Source: Neoechinorhynchus agilis (Eukaryota; Acanthocephala). From it: a stretch of DNA of 64,000 nucleotides. Below the pieces are notes generated by a model, which was not told the origin of the DNA, searched no databases, and saw only the letters and a list, made by a program, of their open reading frames with translations. Shown one piece after another: positions 32,771 to 43,975 of the stretch. Positions within the stretch are counted from its first letter, which is position 1. Every line of letters starts with the position of its first letter. Location: positions 18,662,001-18,726,000 of the forward strand of contig CM121341.1 of NCBI GenBank assembly GCA_051530055.1, written 5' to 3'. A program made the position numbers and the translations under genes.

Positions 32771-34078
32771 CTCGTATCTGTCAAAATTGGGAAAGTAAGT
32801 CACGTTAATTAATTAGATACTTATTATTGAAGGGCATAAGTGACCACATTGCGAATAATGGACATTTTTTCAAAGAAAAATATAATTAATTCATAGATTC
32901 TTAATGTAAGGTCACGATATTTCAAAAAGACATTTGCCGTCAATAGACTACAAATCGATTTTAAACACAACATTATTTACAATATCCAGTAAGCGAGTAC
33001 TCGGGCTAAAGTATATTAGCCCTTTCCTAGAGGCTCGGAGCAAACTCCCTTACTCTTGGAAACGATGGAACGTCTGGGCTTACAAAGCGCTTAAATGGAC
33101 AGCGATGACATAATCTTATTACTATCGAATTGTAATTATTCCTACACATAAACTATGTCGGTTAATCATCCAATGTCTTCCTTCGAAATCTTATGTATGC
33201 ATGTAAACGAGTAAAGTTGTTTTAACTGATCCCTTCATTTTTTTAAAGAAAATTGATGTACTTCATATATTAAAATTAACGGGGATCAATGGCTAAAAAC
33301 CTCGTAAATTGTTAAACGACCAAATTTGGAACTGCGAGGTTTAGTTTATCAGTAGTAAATAACTAGTTCGAAATTTAAAATTGAATTTACTTTCCATATG
33401 GATCTTAGGTTCAAAAGAAATCTTTTCAAAGGTATAGATAACTTTAATTACTGAAATACGATCAATTTAGTAAATTCATAAAAGCACGGAGATTATAAAA
33501 TGTATTCGAATAATGCAGTCAATTAGCAATTTAAAATTTAAAACATTGCTTGGGTGATCAAAAATCCACCAAATGCACTTCGCGTATTGCGAAAAATTGA
33601 TAAAAATGAAGCATTTAATGCACACGATATATTTTAGCATTTTACATTACTGAATATGATCGCAACGTACGAGTTAATTCATTTATGCAAGGTTTAATCC
33701 AATGAAGAAAAATTAGTTTAAATATAGTAACTGGGTGCCACTATTATAGGATTAATTTAATATTTTGTCTGTGGATGAGATCCTATGGATAAAATAAATG
33801 GTCAACTGTTTTACGATTCAGCACGTCCAATTACACGTATTTTGTTAAGGAAACCTTAAAATTTTAGATGGTGTAATATTTGGACTCGCAAACCGTCCCC
33901 TTTTAGCCTATTACAGCATTGAAAATAGTCCTTCGACAAAAAATAGAGTGCAACACACAATATTAGAAATTTTGCGATAGTGACATAGCAAATGCTAGAT
34001 TTCCTCCCAAGCTTTGCTGAGTAAATGTTATTCAAAGTAGCAATAGATAAGCCCTAATGACAATAATACACGTTCCGT
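32771..34078. other. No recognisable feature
   Basis: Very AT-rich sequence with short frames only. Confidence 0.5.
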
Positions 34079-34920
34079 CTACTCGTTACTACCAAATTTT
34101 ATCATCTTTGATTTAATAGCATCCTTCTGAGTTGCTTTGCGTTTCTTGTCTTGATTCGCACTTTTTTTTAGATTCGGATATAGGTCCGCGATATGACCGA
34201 GCGGAACTTCCCGTGCAAATTTCTTCGGTTTTGCATGATGCTTGAGCTGATCAAGACGTCCCGTGACGATCCCTTTATTAGGATGCAGCGCATTAATGAG
34301 CACCCTATTTAAATGATTGTCTGCGGCATAAATCCCTTTTCGAACCGCAAATACCTCGCTGTTCACATTGCTCTTCATTTTTGTACTACTACGTCGCCCA
34401 AACTCGTCCTTAATTTCATCAGAATGCTTTAAGAAAACATCAAAATAGTCCGATTCCACTTTAATATTGATTGCCGCACAATTTTTTGTACTCTCAATCG
34501 CAATCTTAATGTCATTTGCAACACCCTTTAAGTCGCTCGATACGTTTTCATTCAAAAAGTCAAAATAATTGCTTTTTACATCTGATATCCGCTTAGTTAA
34601 AATGTTCGTTCCCTCCTTTAAACGATAAACTTCCAATCTGTAATTATCGTTGTCAATCGAAAATTCAATATCGTTTATTGAGTTGCAAACCTCATGGATC
34701 TGGTCCCCTTCTAAGTTATGAATGGTAGGAAAGCCCGGTAAAGCTTTAGTTACAAACAGCGGGTGGTATAGAACCACGCAATCCTTTAAGATGCTTACTG
34801 AACACATTTCAATTTGCTTTTCGAATATTCTTAACAAGTTCAAAGATAGCTCCCGCCATTCCTTGCTAACTACAACTTTGTCCAAAGCTGACACACACTC
34901 TTGATTTGGTATTTGATCAC
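34079..34920 (-). CDS. Unrecognised exon or gene, about 280 codons
   Basis: The open frame begins after a good acceptor (TTTTAG, exon from 34920) and ends at 34079. There is no ATG near the start, so it is a downstream exon. The N-terminal half is mixed alpha/beta (for example WRELSLNLLRIFEKQIEM). The C terminus is Lys-rich with KKRKATQKDAIKSKMIKF, which looks like a nuclear localisation signal. The frame at 35435-35016 probably precedes it in the same gene, but no GT-AG pair gives a consistent phase. I do not recognise the family. Confidence 0.5.
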
Positions 34921-35015
34921 CTAAAATAATCAGAAATGCATTTCGTCTATTTTTGAGGTAGAGACGTTAGCTAGTGAATTTAAAGATTGTTCCCAATTCA
35001 CTAATCACATTCGCT

Positions 35016-35435
35016 TTACGATTTTGCGCAATCATTTATATTTCGAATAAAGTCATAGTTGTCGATTACGAAGATGCAATCTGAACTTTCGCAATTATTT
35101 ATCGAGGTGATAAACTCACGAACTGAACATTGTTCAGTAGGCAATCCTTCTAAAAACTGTGCGACTCCACCAGGCACAGGGATCATTGGAAGAATATGAC
35201 CATTGAAGAAAATGGCATAAATTTTGAGCAAAACGCACGATTTACGTTCGCACTCGTCCAACCAATTGAAATACATTCGATAATATTCACGAAGAAAGTC
35301 ATAGTATCGAGTTATCAATTGTTTAGATAAATTAATTGATATTGAACGGTTGCAATAAACAAAAATTGTTGCGTTTCGAGGTTCCGGGTTCGCAAAGGAA
35401 TTTGGGCTTTCCGGGCCAAACGAAAAGTTGATCAT
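35016..35435 (-). CDS. Unrecognised first exon, VWA-like fold suspected
   Basis: Begins MINFSFGPESPNSF and reads NATIFVYCNRSISINL, then a long helix, then LLKIYAIFFNGHILPMI and CIFVIDNYDFI. The alternation of hydrophobic strands and helices recalls a von Willebrand A or nucleotide-binding fold, which is only a guess. It lies immediately upstream of the 34.1-34.9 kb frame on the same strand, with about 95 bp between them, and probably forms one gene with it. Confidence 0.45.
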   Translation of the reverse strand: MINFSFGPESPNSFANPEPRNATIFVYCNRSISINLSKQLITRYYDFLREYYRMYFNWLDECERKSCVLLKIYAIFFNGHILPMIPVPGGVAQFLEGLPTEQCSVREFITSINNCESSDCIFVIDNYDFIRNINDCAKS

Positions 35436-35688
35436 TCTAGAAAAAATGGAAATTTGCAGGTGAACAAGGAACAGGTAATTCTAGCTATAGCCGTGAAATT
35501 TAAATAAACATGAGAAATTTATCTAAACAACTTTCTTTAGAAGCTTTCGTCGTTGCGGATAAAGAATCTATACTGATCGTTGCCTAAAATTGAAAAATGG
35601 ATAGCAAATCGAATTCTGATATTATTTTTGAGGTATCTCGAAATTGCGCGAACGCTTTTATAACAACAAGATTCAAAGGATCTACTCT

Positions 35689-36185
35689 TCAGTGTTCGTT
35701 CAGTGTCATTATGAATGCGAGAGTTGATAAAAATGATTGAGTAATAATAATTACAACAGTCGCAGATATATTGTCATCTTCTTTGTCAAAACTCTCGCTA
35801 CAAAATTGAGCATTAAAGACGATTTTTCTGAGTACCAAAGAACTAATAATTGTTTTAAAAACCCAACAATTTAGAAGTGAATGCAAAAGTAAGACATCAA
35901 CAAGTAAGAAAGCCAATGACCTACATTTGGCGGCTAATTTTAAGACCATTTTAATTCAAGCAAACGTATTGGCGGAGAACCTAAACCACTTAATGGAGCG
36001 AAAACCTTCAACAGTGTTGTACCTCGATTTTTAGTCCCTGAATGAGACAATTGACGACGAATGTCGTTAATGATAGCAACCGAATATCTTAAAGCTTTTC
36101 TAAGCAGGAAATTCTTAAGAAGTTGTGCATTAATGAATACAGGAGCATTCTTTAACCGATTAAGAAACATTCTAGAAACAAGCAT
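35689..36185 (-). CDS. Possible small gene, two overlapping frames, unrecognised
   Basis: Frame one (36185-35940) begins MLVSRMFLNRLKNAPVF, Arg/Leu-rich like a mitochondrial targeting sequence. Frame two (35949-35689) has two hydrophobic stretches (LAFLLVDVLLLHSLLNCW and a C-terminal one). They overlap by 10 bp in different frames and could be joined by a short intron, but I cannot place one with confidence. No family is recognised, and both may be chance frames. Confidence 0.2.
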
Positions 36186-36269
36186 TTAAGGTTCAGACAA
36201 ATTAATATTTCCGATTAGACAAAATTGTGTATGGATGTTTTAACTTTCCGTCATCATTTTTTTTGTTGC

Positions 36270-36545
36270 AATTGCCGCAGAGGAACGTAAGCGCGGGAAG
36301 TACGCGGAGCTCTTGAGGGCACATCACTTCGTCCCTTTCGGCGTTGAGACGCTCGGTGCCTTCGGTGCTGAGGCCAAGAACTTTACGGCGGATCTTTCAA
36401 GGAAGATGAGGATCGCAACCGGAGACCCAAGAGCAGGAACGTTCTTCCTGCAAAACATAGGTCTCGCGATCCAGCGCGGCAACGATGCAAGTGTCCTTGC
36501 GGCGGTTTTGAATGGTAAAGAGATGGATCTGGGAGGCTCGTAGAT
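36270..36545 (+). mobile_element. 5'-truncated LINE, C-terminal end only
   Basis: Encodes RKRGKYAELLRAHHFVPFGV, ETLGAFGAEA, TGDPRAGTFFLQNIGLAIQR and GNDASV, the same C-terminal module as at 10.0, 32.5 and 38.2 kb. The terminal GRW is replaced by another short end. The frame is still open over 80 codons. Confidence 0.75.
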
Positions 36546-37340
36546 ACATGAGACTTGATTTGCGGAGAGAGAAGGAGCATAAATTAAATGATCTAAGCAA
36601 AATGCCATTTTGATAAAATCAACCAATAAAATCGCAAATTGTCCAAAGCTTAAACCCGAATTCAATTTGTGTGCTTAAAAAAAGCAACATACCGAATTAA
36701 CAAAAACATAGCGGATTAAGTGTCAGCGTGAACAGGTATGGGCCCATTTCGAAGGAAAATCCAAAAAATAATGAATTTACACTTTAAAATAGTCAATCAC
36801 GAGCAAATCCATTTGAGATCCTATTTACCAGTTTGACAAAAACTATTTAGCTCATAAGAAATGATAAATCTTGAGACAACGAAATTTCGATTCAGTAGAA
36901 ATTTATTTCAGTCAGCAAATTTTAGAGATAATTCATCAAAACGTAAAGATTTCTAGCACTTAGAAGATTTAAACTTCAACACGGTGTTAAGTTGCAAAAA
37001 AAGAAGTCTTAATGATCAGATAATAGGAGAGAAAGTGCGTAAAACCTTAGAATTTACCATGGCAATAATTTCACGGTCCCATGGCAGTTTGTGGAAGACT
37101 AAAAAGCAGCGCCATTTTTTATTTCGTTTACGGCCTACTTAGCGAACAATTGGATACAAGAACAATAAACTGCCAATCAAAGACCGGGCAATAAAATGGA
37201 AGAATAGCGTTTTATCATCACGTGATCTAAAAAGAATAGCTCTTAGTTATTTTAGATTAAAAGTTATTGCGCTCGCCTACACGTATCCTAGGTCTCCTCA
37301 TAACATCGGAACGCTTAATTTATAATTTCAGAAAACGTCC
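36546..37340. other. No recognisable feature
   Basis: AT-rich spacer. The last 20 bp (ATTTATAATTTCAG at about 37319-37332) look like a 3' splice site just before the 37.36-kb gene, so that gene may have an upstream non-coding exon. Confidence 0.4.
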
Positions 37341-37354
37341 GTATCTTCATCGAT

Positions 37355-37870
37355 ATGAGCGATCAAAAAGAAGAGGATAGCCATAAAGGCGAAAACCGCA
37401 ACGGTATACTGGTCAAGAGACACCCGTCCGATACGCACGACATTACTCGAATCTCGATATACCGCCATTCAGTAAGATGGAGTGATATCGATGATGGCGA
37501 ATTGGAGCAAATAATTGAGATTCCTACTAGAAAAGAAACGAAAGAAATGTATGGTCCAAACGTCTACGATAATCCTTACTTTGACCCGGCGAACCCTATG
37601 AGGAATGCAAAGACGATCACTCAGGAGGAGTTCCTGTACATTGAACGCCCGGTGGTTCTACTTAGTCCCGAGGACAATGAGTTTTTCAAACAAGTCAACT
37701 ACCAACCATATCCTCAAATGGTTAGAGTAGCAGTGCCGGCAAAAGTCGCCGAGAAGAAAACGAGGTTTGAAAATAACTTGCAAGAGAGAATGGAGGAACA
37801 CAAACGTAGACGGCGAGCTATCAAAAAAGCCAGAAGAGAAACAGCAGCAAAGCAAGAAAAGAAAGTGTAA
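37355..37870 (+). CDS. Unrecognised 171-residue charged protein with RVxF-like motif
   Basis: A single open frame from ATG 37355, just after a TTTCAG acceptor at 37332, so translation may start near the beginning of a second exon. The residues YRHSVRWSDIDD contain H-S-V-R-W, which fits the RVxF consensus for docking to protein phosphatase 1. The preceding GILVKRHPSD and the acidic run after it recall PP1 regulators, without clear homology. The C terminus is a basic helix (MEEHKRRRRAIKKARRETAA) that could bind nucleic acid or direct nuclear import. No enzyme domain is visible. Confidence 0.6.
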   Translation: MSDQKEEDSHKGENRNGILVKRHPSDTHDITRISIYRHSVRWSDIDDGELEQIIEIPTRKETKEMYGPNVYDNPYFDPANPMRNAKTITQEEFLYIERPVVLLSPEDNEFFKQVNYQPYPQMVRVAVPAKVAEKKTRFENNLQERMEEHKRRRRAIKKARRETAAKQEKKV

Positions 37871-38214
37871 TGCACGATTAACTCTCATGGTGATACTCTT
37901 AGTCTTGGAAGAGTCAGAAATGCGACATTTAAATTGCAAGGGAAATGTGAAATTTCAACAATGAATACAAGGGGTCTTGATGTGATTTGAAATATAACTC
38001 TTTTCTTAAATTAAACACTAATTTGTCAAAAGTGAGTTTCAGTATAACAAAAGAAGTCCTTTTACGATTGTGATCAATTCTGATAATTGAAACACGTTCG
38101 TAATGGATGATGATCTCAAATATTGTTCAGCGCACTAAACAACGTCTCGTCTGTCGGCAATCAGGCGGAAGGTACTCATGACACGCCGAAGTAAACGCAA
38201 TTCTTAGTCATTCC

Positions 38215-38490
38215 CTGAATACTGTGAAAGCGCCCAAAATCATAGTGCCAAACATGAAATTCGCCGCAATTAAACAGACGGGAGCAGCAACCGCTTCTGA
38301 TGATCGAAAAAATACCAAATACCGGGTCCTGGGTCGAAATCATTATTTCGTTCCCTTTGGGGTCGAGACACTCGGGTCGTTTCTTACCGCGGCACAGGAC
38401 CTGGTCAAGCAATTATCCAACAGACTGAGACGAATCATTGACGATCCAAGGGCAGGACCATTCCTTCTGCAAAACATTAGCCTGTAAGCA
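38215..38490 (+). mobile_element. 5'-truncated LINE, C-terminal end only
   Basis: Encodes KYRVLGRNHYFVPFGVETLG, then a segment ending DDPRAGPFLLQNISL, where it stops. It is the fourth copy of the C-terminal LINE module in this window. It ends before the RGNAASV block, so it is truncated at both ends. Confidence 0.7.
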
Positions 38491-40740
38491 TTACTCATGG
38501 ACGGAAGCTGAGTGATTCTAGGCGGTGGCGTGAATGTTTATAAACTTTTCTTGTTGAAAATATTTGTGTTCTTTACCTCTGAAAAGACTAGACTAAATCT
38601 CCAAATTCTATAAAGAAACGTTTCGGGTAATTTCCAACTATTTGATTATTTCATTACATTCTTCGATGGGCATATTCGGTATATTAGTCTTCTATAAAAG
38701 CTTAGATCAAGAAACGCAGTGAGTGAAGGAACAGCTATTGAAATAATGCGAACGTTGAGGGCTTCTCCGGAGCAAGGTAGTAGACTAGATCGAGATCGTG
38801 TTGTCGATATGAATCGAAGTTATCTTCAAATGAGCTTCAGAAAAGCCTGGTTTACATGTACGGACACTGGTGTGAACTGTAAATAGCCAATGTTTGATTA
38901 GAGAGCAATAAAATAGCGGAACTGGAGTGTGAATCCATAGGGCTCACTACCGTTTTGGAGCTCGATCAGTGCCACTGGAGATGCTTCTCCACGCAAGGTT
39001 GTGTGATAATCTACAGCCTTTGATGCTAGACGACTTGTGAGCCACTGTGACTTTGAATGAGATACACGCGAATACAAAGGCGGCGTGGTGTACATCGGAA
39101 AGGAGGCGTTGGTAACGCAGGACTATTGCCGGGCGTTGCTTATGAATTTCAGTAGTCGTCACGAAATTCAAATATTAGAAAAGATGATGATTCAGACCAA
39201 TTCCTATTGTTAGGGAGGACCCCCTTGGTATAGCGTCGAAGGGTTCGTGGCCTTATCTTTTAAGGGGCTAGCTGCCGTTTTCGATTCGAAGACCAAGTTT
39301 GCCGAATCACTTTACTTTGAAAGGGCAGCAGTGGGAAAAGGAAACGAACTGATCATTGCTACATCTTTCGAAAGACGGTCAACCCCGCACGACGTCAGAA
39401 TACAATTCGAGCAGAGAATGCAGATCTGCCTCCGATGGTTTCAAGGACGCAAGCTAGGACAATTGTAGTCGACTACAGTGGCCCATTCGAAGTGGCAGGC
39501 CGGCCCTCTTCAAAATGGTTTACTCTTTAACCTCCTTTCGGCGTAGCTCCATATCCATTATTATGGATACTACGGCTGTGCATACAGTCCTAAAGGAAGT
39601 TATAGTTTTGAGAAGTCTGCAACCTGAAGCAAACAGACTGCAGGAGGGCATATCGTATAGATGAATGGTCAGTTGAAGAACAAAGCTACATCCGGCAACT
39701 ACCCTAGATATTAAAATGCAACCAGCGAACTTAGTGAGGTGGCTATATCAAGCACGAAGCAGGCACAGTACTTAAATTGCTTCCTACTTTGGGTATTGCA
39801 TAGAAGGGCCGCGCGGGATGTCGTAACGATGACGACAATTGGATCTATCTTTCACTACTGGTTAGAGTGGCCACCCAATGTCCGAATTTGTTTTTACTCA
39901 ATACTCTCATATCCATTATTAAGCTGGCGGTGGCATCCTTCGCTGCGAGTTTTTTAGTGTTCAACAGGTACTTATCGACCGACCGAGATTTAATGCAGGA
40001 GCAGCTTTGACATTGGCTGATATGTTCGTACCCCATAAATCTGAAGTCCAGATCTTCGCGGATGGTCGGCGTTTCCATTCAAGTTATGTTTCTGTCCCAG
40101 ATAGCACCACATAGGTGGTCATCGAAAAAAGATGTTAATGGTCTATTTTAAGTACTTTGACTGAATTGAGTGGCATTTGGAACTTGTACTTAACGATCCA
40201 TAATTTCAGGATAAAGCAGCATTCAAGAAATCTAAAAATGCAATTGATATACTGCTAATGGTTAATGACTAATTGACGATACACAGTGGAACGTAGATTA
40301 TCCCAACATCAAGTACCCGGATCAGAATGCTGTCCTATTCAACTACTGTTGCTCAAGAGAATCAGAGACCCTGCAGGTTTTAAACGAAGGTGTACAATGG
40401 GGCACAGAGAAAAATAAGTGATTATTTTTAATAATAAATCTAAAATTACACAATTACACCGAAATTTCGCTTTTTTAAACCACGTTTCCCGCATGTTAAG
40501 AACACACCACATTGGTTTTTCGGAAATCCACAAATGGTGTCCAGTCCCAATTAATTCGGATAAACGACGTTCTACTGTAATCACCGCAGAAGTGAACATG
40601 AGTGTTCATGAATACGTGAAAAAAAGGTGAAAAGCAGTTGTTTTAGTGACATTATGGCGACTAGAAATTAAATTGGCAAATAGTGAAACATTTAAAGGAA
40701 AGCCAAAACGAAAGTGTTGTGATTAAAGAAACGCTCATTC
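38491..40740. other. Decayed, possibly repeat-derived sequence
   Basis: Between about 38.75 and 40.1 kb the base composition is richer in G and C than the surroundings and frames are short and broken. This suggests an old mobile-element fossil, but I recognise no RT, integrase or capsid motif. Two similar 13-bp segments around CATATCCATTATTA (39.55 and 39.91 kb) are the only internal repeat noticed. Confidence 0.35.
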
Positions 40741-40750
40741 CAACCACGAT

Positions 40751-41670
40751 CTAAAGGTCGTCTAATTCTTCGTCTTCACTTCTATCCATTAAGGTTGTAC
40801 AAGCAAACTCGCCCCTCTCATTGAGATAGGGACATGGTGTTGTATAAACTGGGTGCCTTGGACTTTGCAAACAATTCTTTGTTAATGGCTTCAAATCCAA
40901 TGCTAAAAGCCCCTGAAACGAAAGGAGAGAAGCTGAGTGAAATACCGACGTTGATACAAACTATTTCTTCATTTAACGAAAACGGTGGAAGTATAACCAA
41001 ACGAGTGCAATGAACGGGTTGTTCGTCAAGTACGTCGTGATTTCTAGGCAAACGATAATTATTTATGTTGTATTGGATCCATCATATACCGGTACGGAGT
41101 GCGTTCGAATCCGTGGGTATGCGGGCAGATGTGATATCTCGGTTTGAATTCACAAGCTAACCGTGAAGCGAGAAGTGAATTGGGCCGAGGCTCAACTCGC
41201 AGGTCAGTGTGTTTTGAGAATCCACATGGTGGATAATTGGTTATAAGAACATCAGCATACTTCTTCGCCCCGGGGCGTTCGATGAGTTGACATCTCAGCA
41301 TATCGACAATCATTTCGTATTTCTTTTCATCGTAAGCCTTAACGTCCTCTGAGGATTCGAAGCAATAAATGACCGTTATTCCGTCCATGGCGACGAACAC
41401 CCCACGATCTTTAAGAGGATGTTTTAAGCTATTTGGCCTTGATGCTAAATCAATGTCTTGTCGTGATAAACTGGAATGATGGTAAAATGTCGGCAGCGAA
41501 ACTATTCGAGGCCTGCGAATGCGGGTCAATGAAAGAATTAATCTTACCTAGCGATTTCCCCCCAGTTTTCTTGGACGATATGATATCTGACGGGCATTGC
41601 CCGATGAAAAACAGTAACTGAAACGGATCGGTAATTGCGTTCACCTGGTCAACATAGTTAAAAACGCTAT
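40751..41670 (-). CDS. CWF19L1: CWF19L1-like protein, N-terminal domain, at least four exons
   Basis: Exons on the minus strand are 41670-41548, 41501-41090, 41043-40962 and 40912-40751. The GT-AG introns are 46, 46 and 49 nt, and all phases agree. The protein reads DSVFNYVDQVNAITDPFQLL, FFIGQCPSDI, GVFVAMDGITVIYC, YADVLITNYPP, ACEFKPRYHI, TPYRNHDVLDEQPVHCTRLV and PVYTTPCPYL. This follows human CWF19L1 through its metallophosphatase-like N-terminal domain (FDLLLCVGNFF, GIFTGSSGLQIVY, VDILLTSPWP, GLKPRYHF, LPYRN). It then stops after an acidic SEDEELDDL tail, so the two C-terminal Cwf19-type domains are absent. The first exon, with the expected CGDVxG motif, was not found. The family is linked to lariat debranching and spliceosome recycling. 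Confidence 0.82.
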
Positions 41671-41884
41671 CTAAAACACTTAGACAATTCCCAACGAAGA
41701 GTCTAAGTTTTTAAAAGTTAAAAAATTCGCACCAATGAATGAGGTACTCACATTCGCATCTCTCAACGGAGAATCTTATCTAAAAAGTTGAAATCAGATA
41801 AAAATATACACAATGAAGTGGTTGCACTCGGATTTAAGTAGTCGATTGAGACTCGCAATTTAAATTCTTTGAATTGCGGTGATC

Positions 41885-42110
41885 ACAACCCCGGATAAAA
41901 GATATTTTATTTATGCCTCACTTCATCAGTCATCTGAAAACACTGGAACGGTAATTCCGCGAACTCGAGCCATACAACACAAAACAACTAAAACTTTTTT
42001 AATGACTAATGAGGCGAGGCTTCCGCGCGAATTACTTCAATAAAATATGTCTCATTCGAGATTATCAACACCGCAATTGAAACTTTATCATACCCAAAGA
42101 TTTTCCCTCT
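41885..42110 (+). repeat. Interspersed repeat copy (GAGGCGAGG family)
   Basis: Contains CGAGCCATACAACACAAAAC and AATGACTAATGAGGCGAGGC, shared with the minus-strand copy at 30.3-30.5 kb and partly with 18.5 kb. It contains a second, inverted-looking GCCTCACTTCATCAGTCAT at 41916-41934, which is close to the reverse complement of ATGACTAATGAGGCG. This suggests terminal inverted repeats about 90 bp apart. It sits where the first exon of the CWF19L1-like gene would be expected. Confidence 0.55.
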
Positions 42111-42793
42111 ATGATTTAAAATTATTTGCATGGATATTGTACAAAAAAGGAGTTGCATAAATCATCAGTATTTAAAAAGGATTAATGCACAGAAAACACG
42201 GTCAAGAGTCTTTTCAATTATAATCTCAAAAACTCAAAGAAATAGTTCAAGTCGCACATTTAATCCGTCTCTCCAATATCATAGGAATTTTTCCAACAAA
42301 CTGATGATGAAGCCGACGGGTTTCGCACAACGTCTTTAATAACCATTTACCGAGTGTAGTCCTAAACAATAATTGCAATTTTTGTAGACTTTGCACGAAA
42401 GAAGCAATATTGATTACCACGTTTTGATCATGCACTCGACGAGTGACTAAATGCTTCAATTTTTGTTAAGCGCATACGTGTCTCAGCTGGTCACATTTAT
42501 TAGTATAAATTAAGTTATTTATACGCTGCTAAACGGTTGTGGGCATTTAGCGTAGACCATCACTTTCCTGACCTAAGTCGATGAGCTGTATGCCCAAGAA
42601 ATCAGACGTGTAAGATAACTTAATTTACATTAATAAATGCATCATTTGAAGTGCTTAGGAACCGGGCGGTGGGTTTCGTTAATTTGAAACATAAACCACC
42701 GAACTTTTTTCTCATTCTGAATATTTGTTCCGTTTAAGGGCTGTATGAAAGTAATTAACCATCGACTCTTAATAAAAAATATAGTCTCCTTCC

Positions 42794-43975
42794 ATGCGAT
42801 TTCGTATTAGATTTCAAATGCGTCTACGGTACAGGCGGATGGAAGATATGATAGTATTGAAAAAGGAATCGGATTTTCTCAAAGAGAGTTATCTTAACGA
42901 TCAATCAGGTATGGACGAATGCTTAAAGAAGTTGCGATCGATTGCGGGTTCTTGGATCAATAGAGTCGCAGTGGAAGATAGAATAGAAAAAGACGAAAAA
43001 CGAACGCCTCAACTGAAACTATTGATTTGTGATGAACGTGCGGATAGAAACACGATTGTTACAGTAAAAGAAAACGGATTCTGGTTTGGTGACTCAAACC
43101 CAAAAAATATTTCCATTCATTTTAGCTACAAATTCGATGCTAGTAAAATCATGTTTTCAAAGGGCAACATCAACGAAAAACTTCGGATGATGAATTTAAA
43201 GATCCGAAGAAATGAAGTTATTATTGACATGTTCGCAGGTTTGTCTCATTTTTAGATTATTAACTGCATTGGTTTATACTGAACAGGAATCGGTTACTTC
43301 ACAATTCCTCTTCTGAAGAACAATAACGTAGCTCAAATTCTCCATTGAAAATAAAAACGTATATTTAAGCGCCATTGCGATTTTTGCCCTCTTTTAAGCT
43401 GTACACTTCGTTAAATCTTATAATCCACAGTCCGGAACGTGCTAAATGATATACAACTCTAACCATATTAAATATTTTTAATTTAGCTAGTGATGGAGAA
43501 TTCTACGCATAAAGATGTTGTACGCCATCGACCATAATCCGGAGGCGTTAGAATGGTTAGAAAAGAATATAGGTCTCAATAACATCAACAACTCTAGATG
43601 TATTGGCGTGTGTGGCGAATGCCAAGAAGTAAATAAAAATTTGATTATGAACATTCGACCAATGATTTCACCTAGGTTTGTCCCGAAGATGTCGCAGATA
43701 GAATAATTCTTGGTTTAATACCGTCAAGTAAAATAGCTTGGAAAAGTGCTATTAAAGGTTTAAAGAGATCTAAATATAACCCCGGTATACTCCACGTTCA
43801 CTTGGTGGAAAACACAAGCATTGACAAAAATGAGTTGTCCTCGTCAATTCTGAAGAAATTCGAAGCAATTACGAATGAAAGACGATTTACTGTTCTACAT
43901 ATAGAACAGGTGAAATCGTACGCACCCAAGTTGACTCATTTTGTTGCCGATATTCAGTGTGCATACTTGGGATAA
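42794..43975 (+). CDS. TYW2: tRNA wybutosine-synthesizing protein 2, four exons, 299 residues
   Basis: Exons are 42794-43238, 43287-43327, 43515-43628 and 43676-43975 (900 nt), with GT-AG introns of 48, 187 and 47 nt. TYW2 (TRMT12) transfers the 3-amino-3-carboxypropyl group of S-adenosylmethionine to the wyosine precursor at G37 of tRNA-Phe. The SAM-binding Rossmann motif is split by intron 1: EVIIDMFAG joined to GIGYFTIPLL. The next exon gives YAIDHNPEALEWLEKNI, and the last gives the family signature RIILGLIPSSKIAWKSAI, GILHVH and the C-terminal VKSYAPKLTHFVADI. It is shorter than human TYW2 (448 residues), mostly at the N terminus. The start Met is uncertain, and an upstream exon may exist. 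Confidence 0.9.

Noticed and set aside
38750-40100. Degraded rRNA or BEL-type element
   Set aside because: The composition suggested something other than host DNA, but I found no conserved rRNA segment and no RT, integrase or protease motif, so I left it unnamed.
41094-41115. B-box-like GCGTTCGAATCCG as part of an RNA gene
   Set aside because: It lies inside the conserved coding exon of the CWF19L1-like gene and has no A box or cloverleaf.
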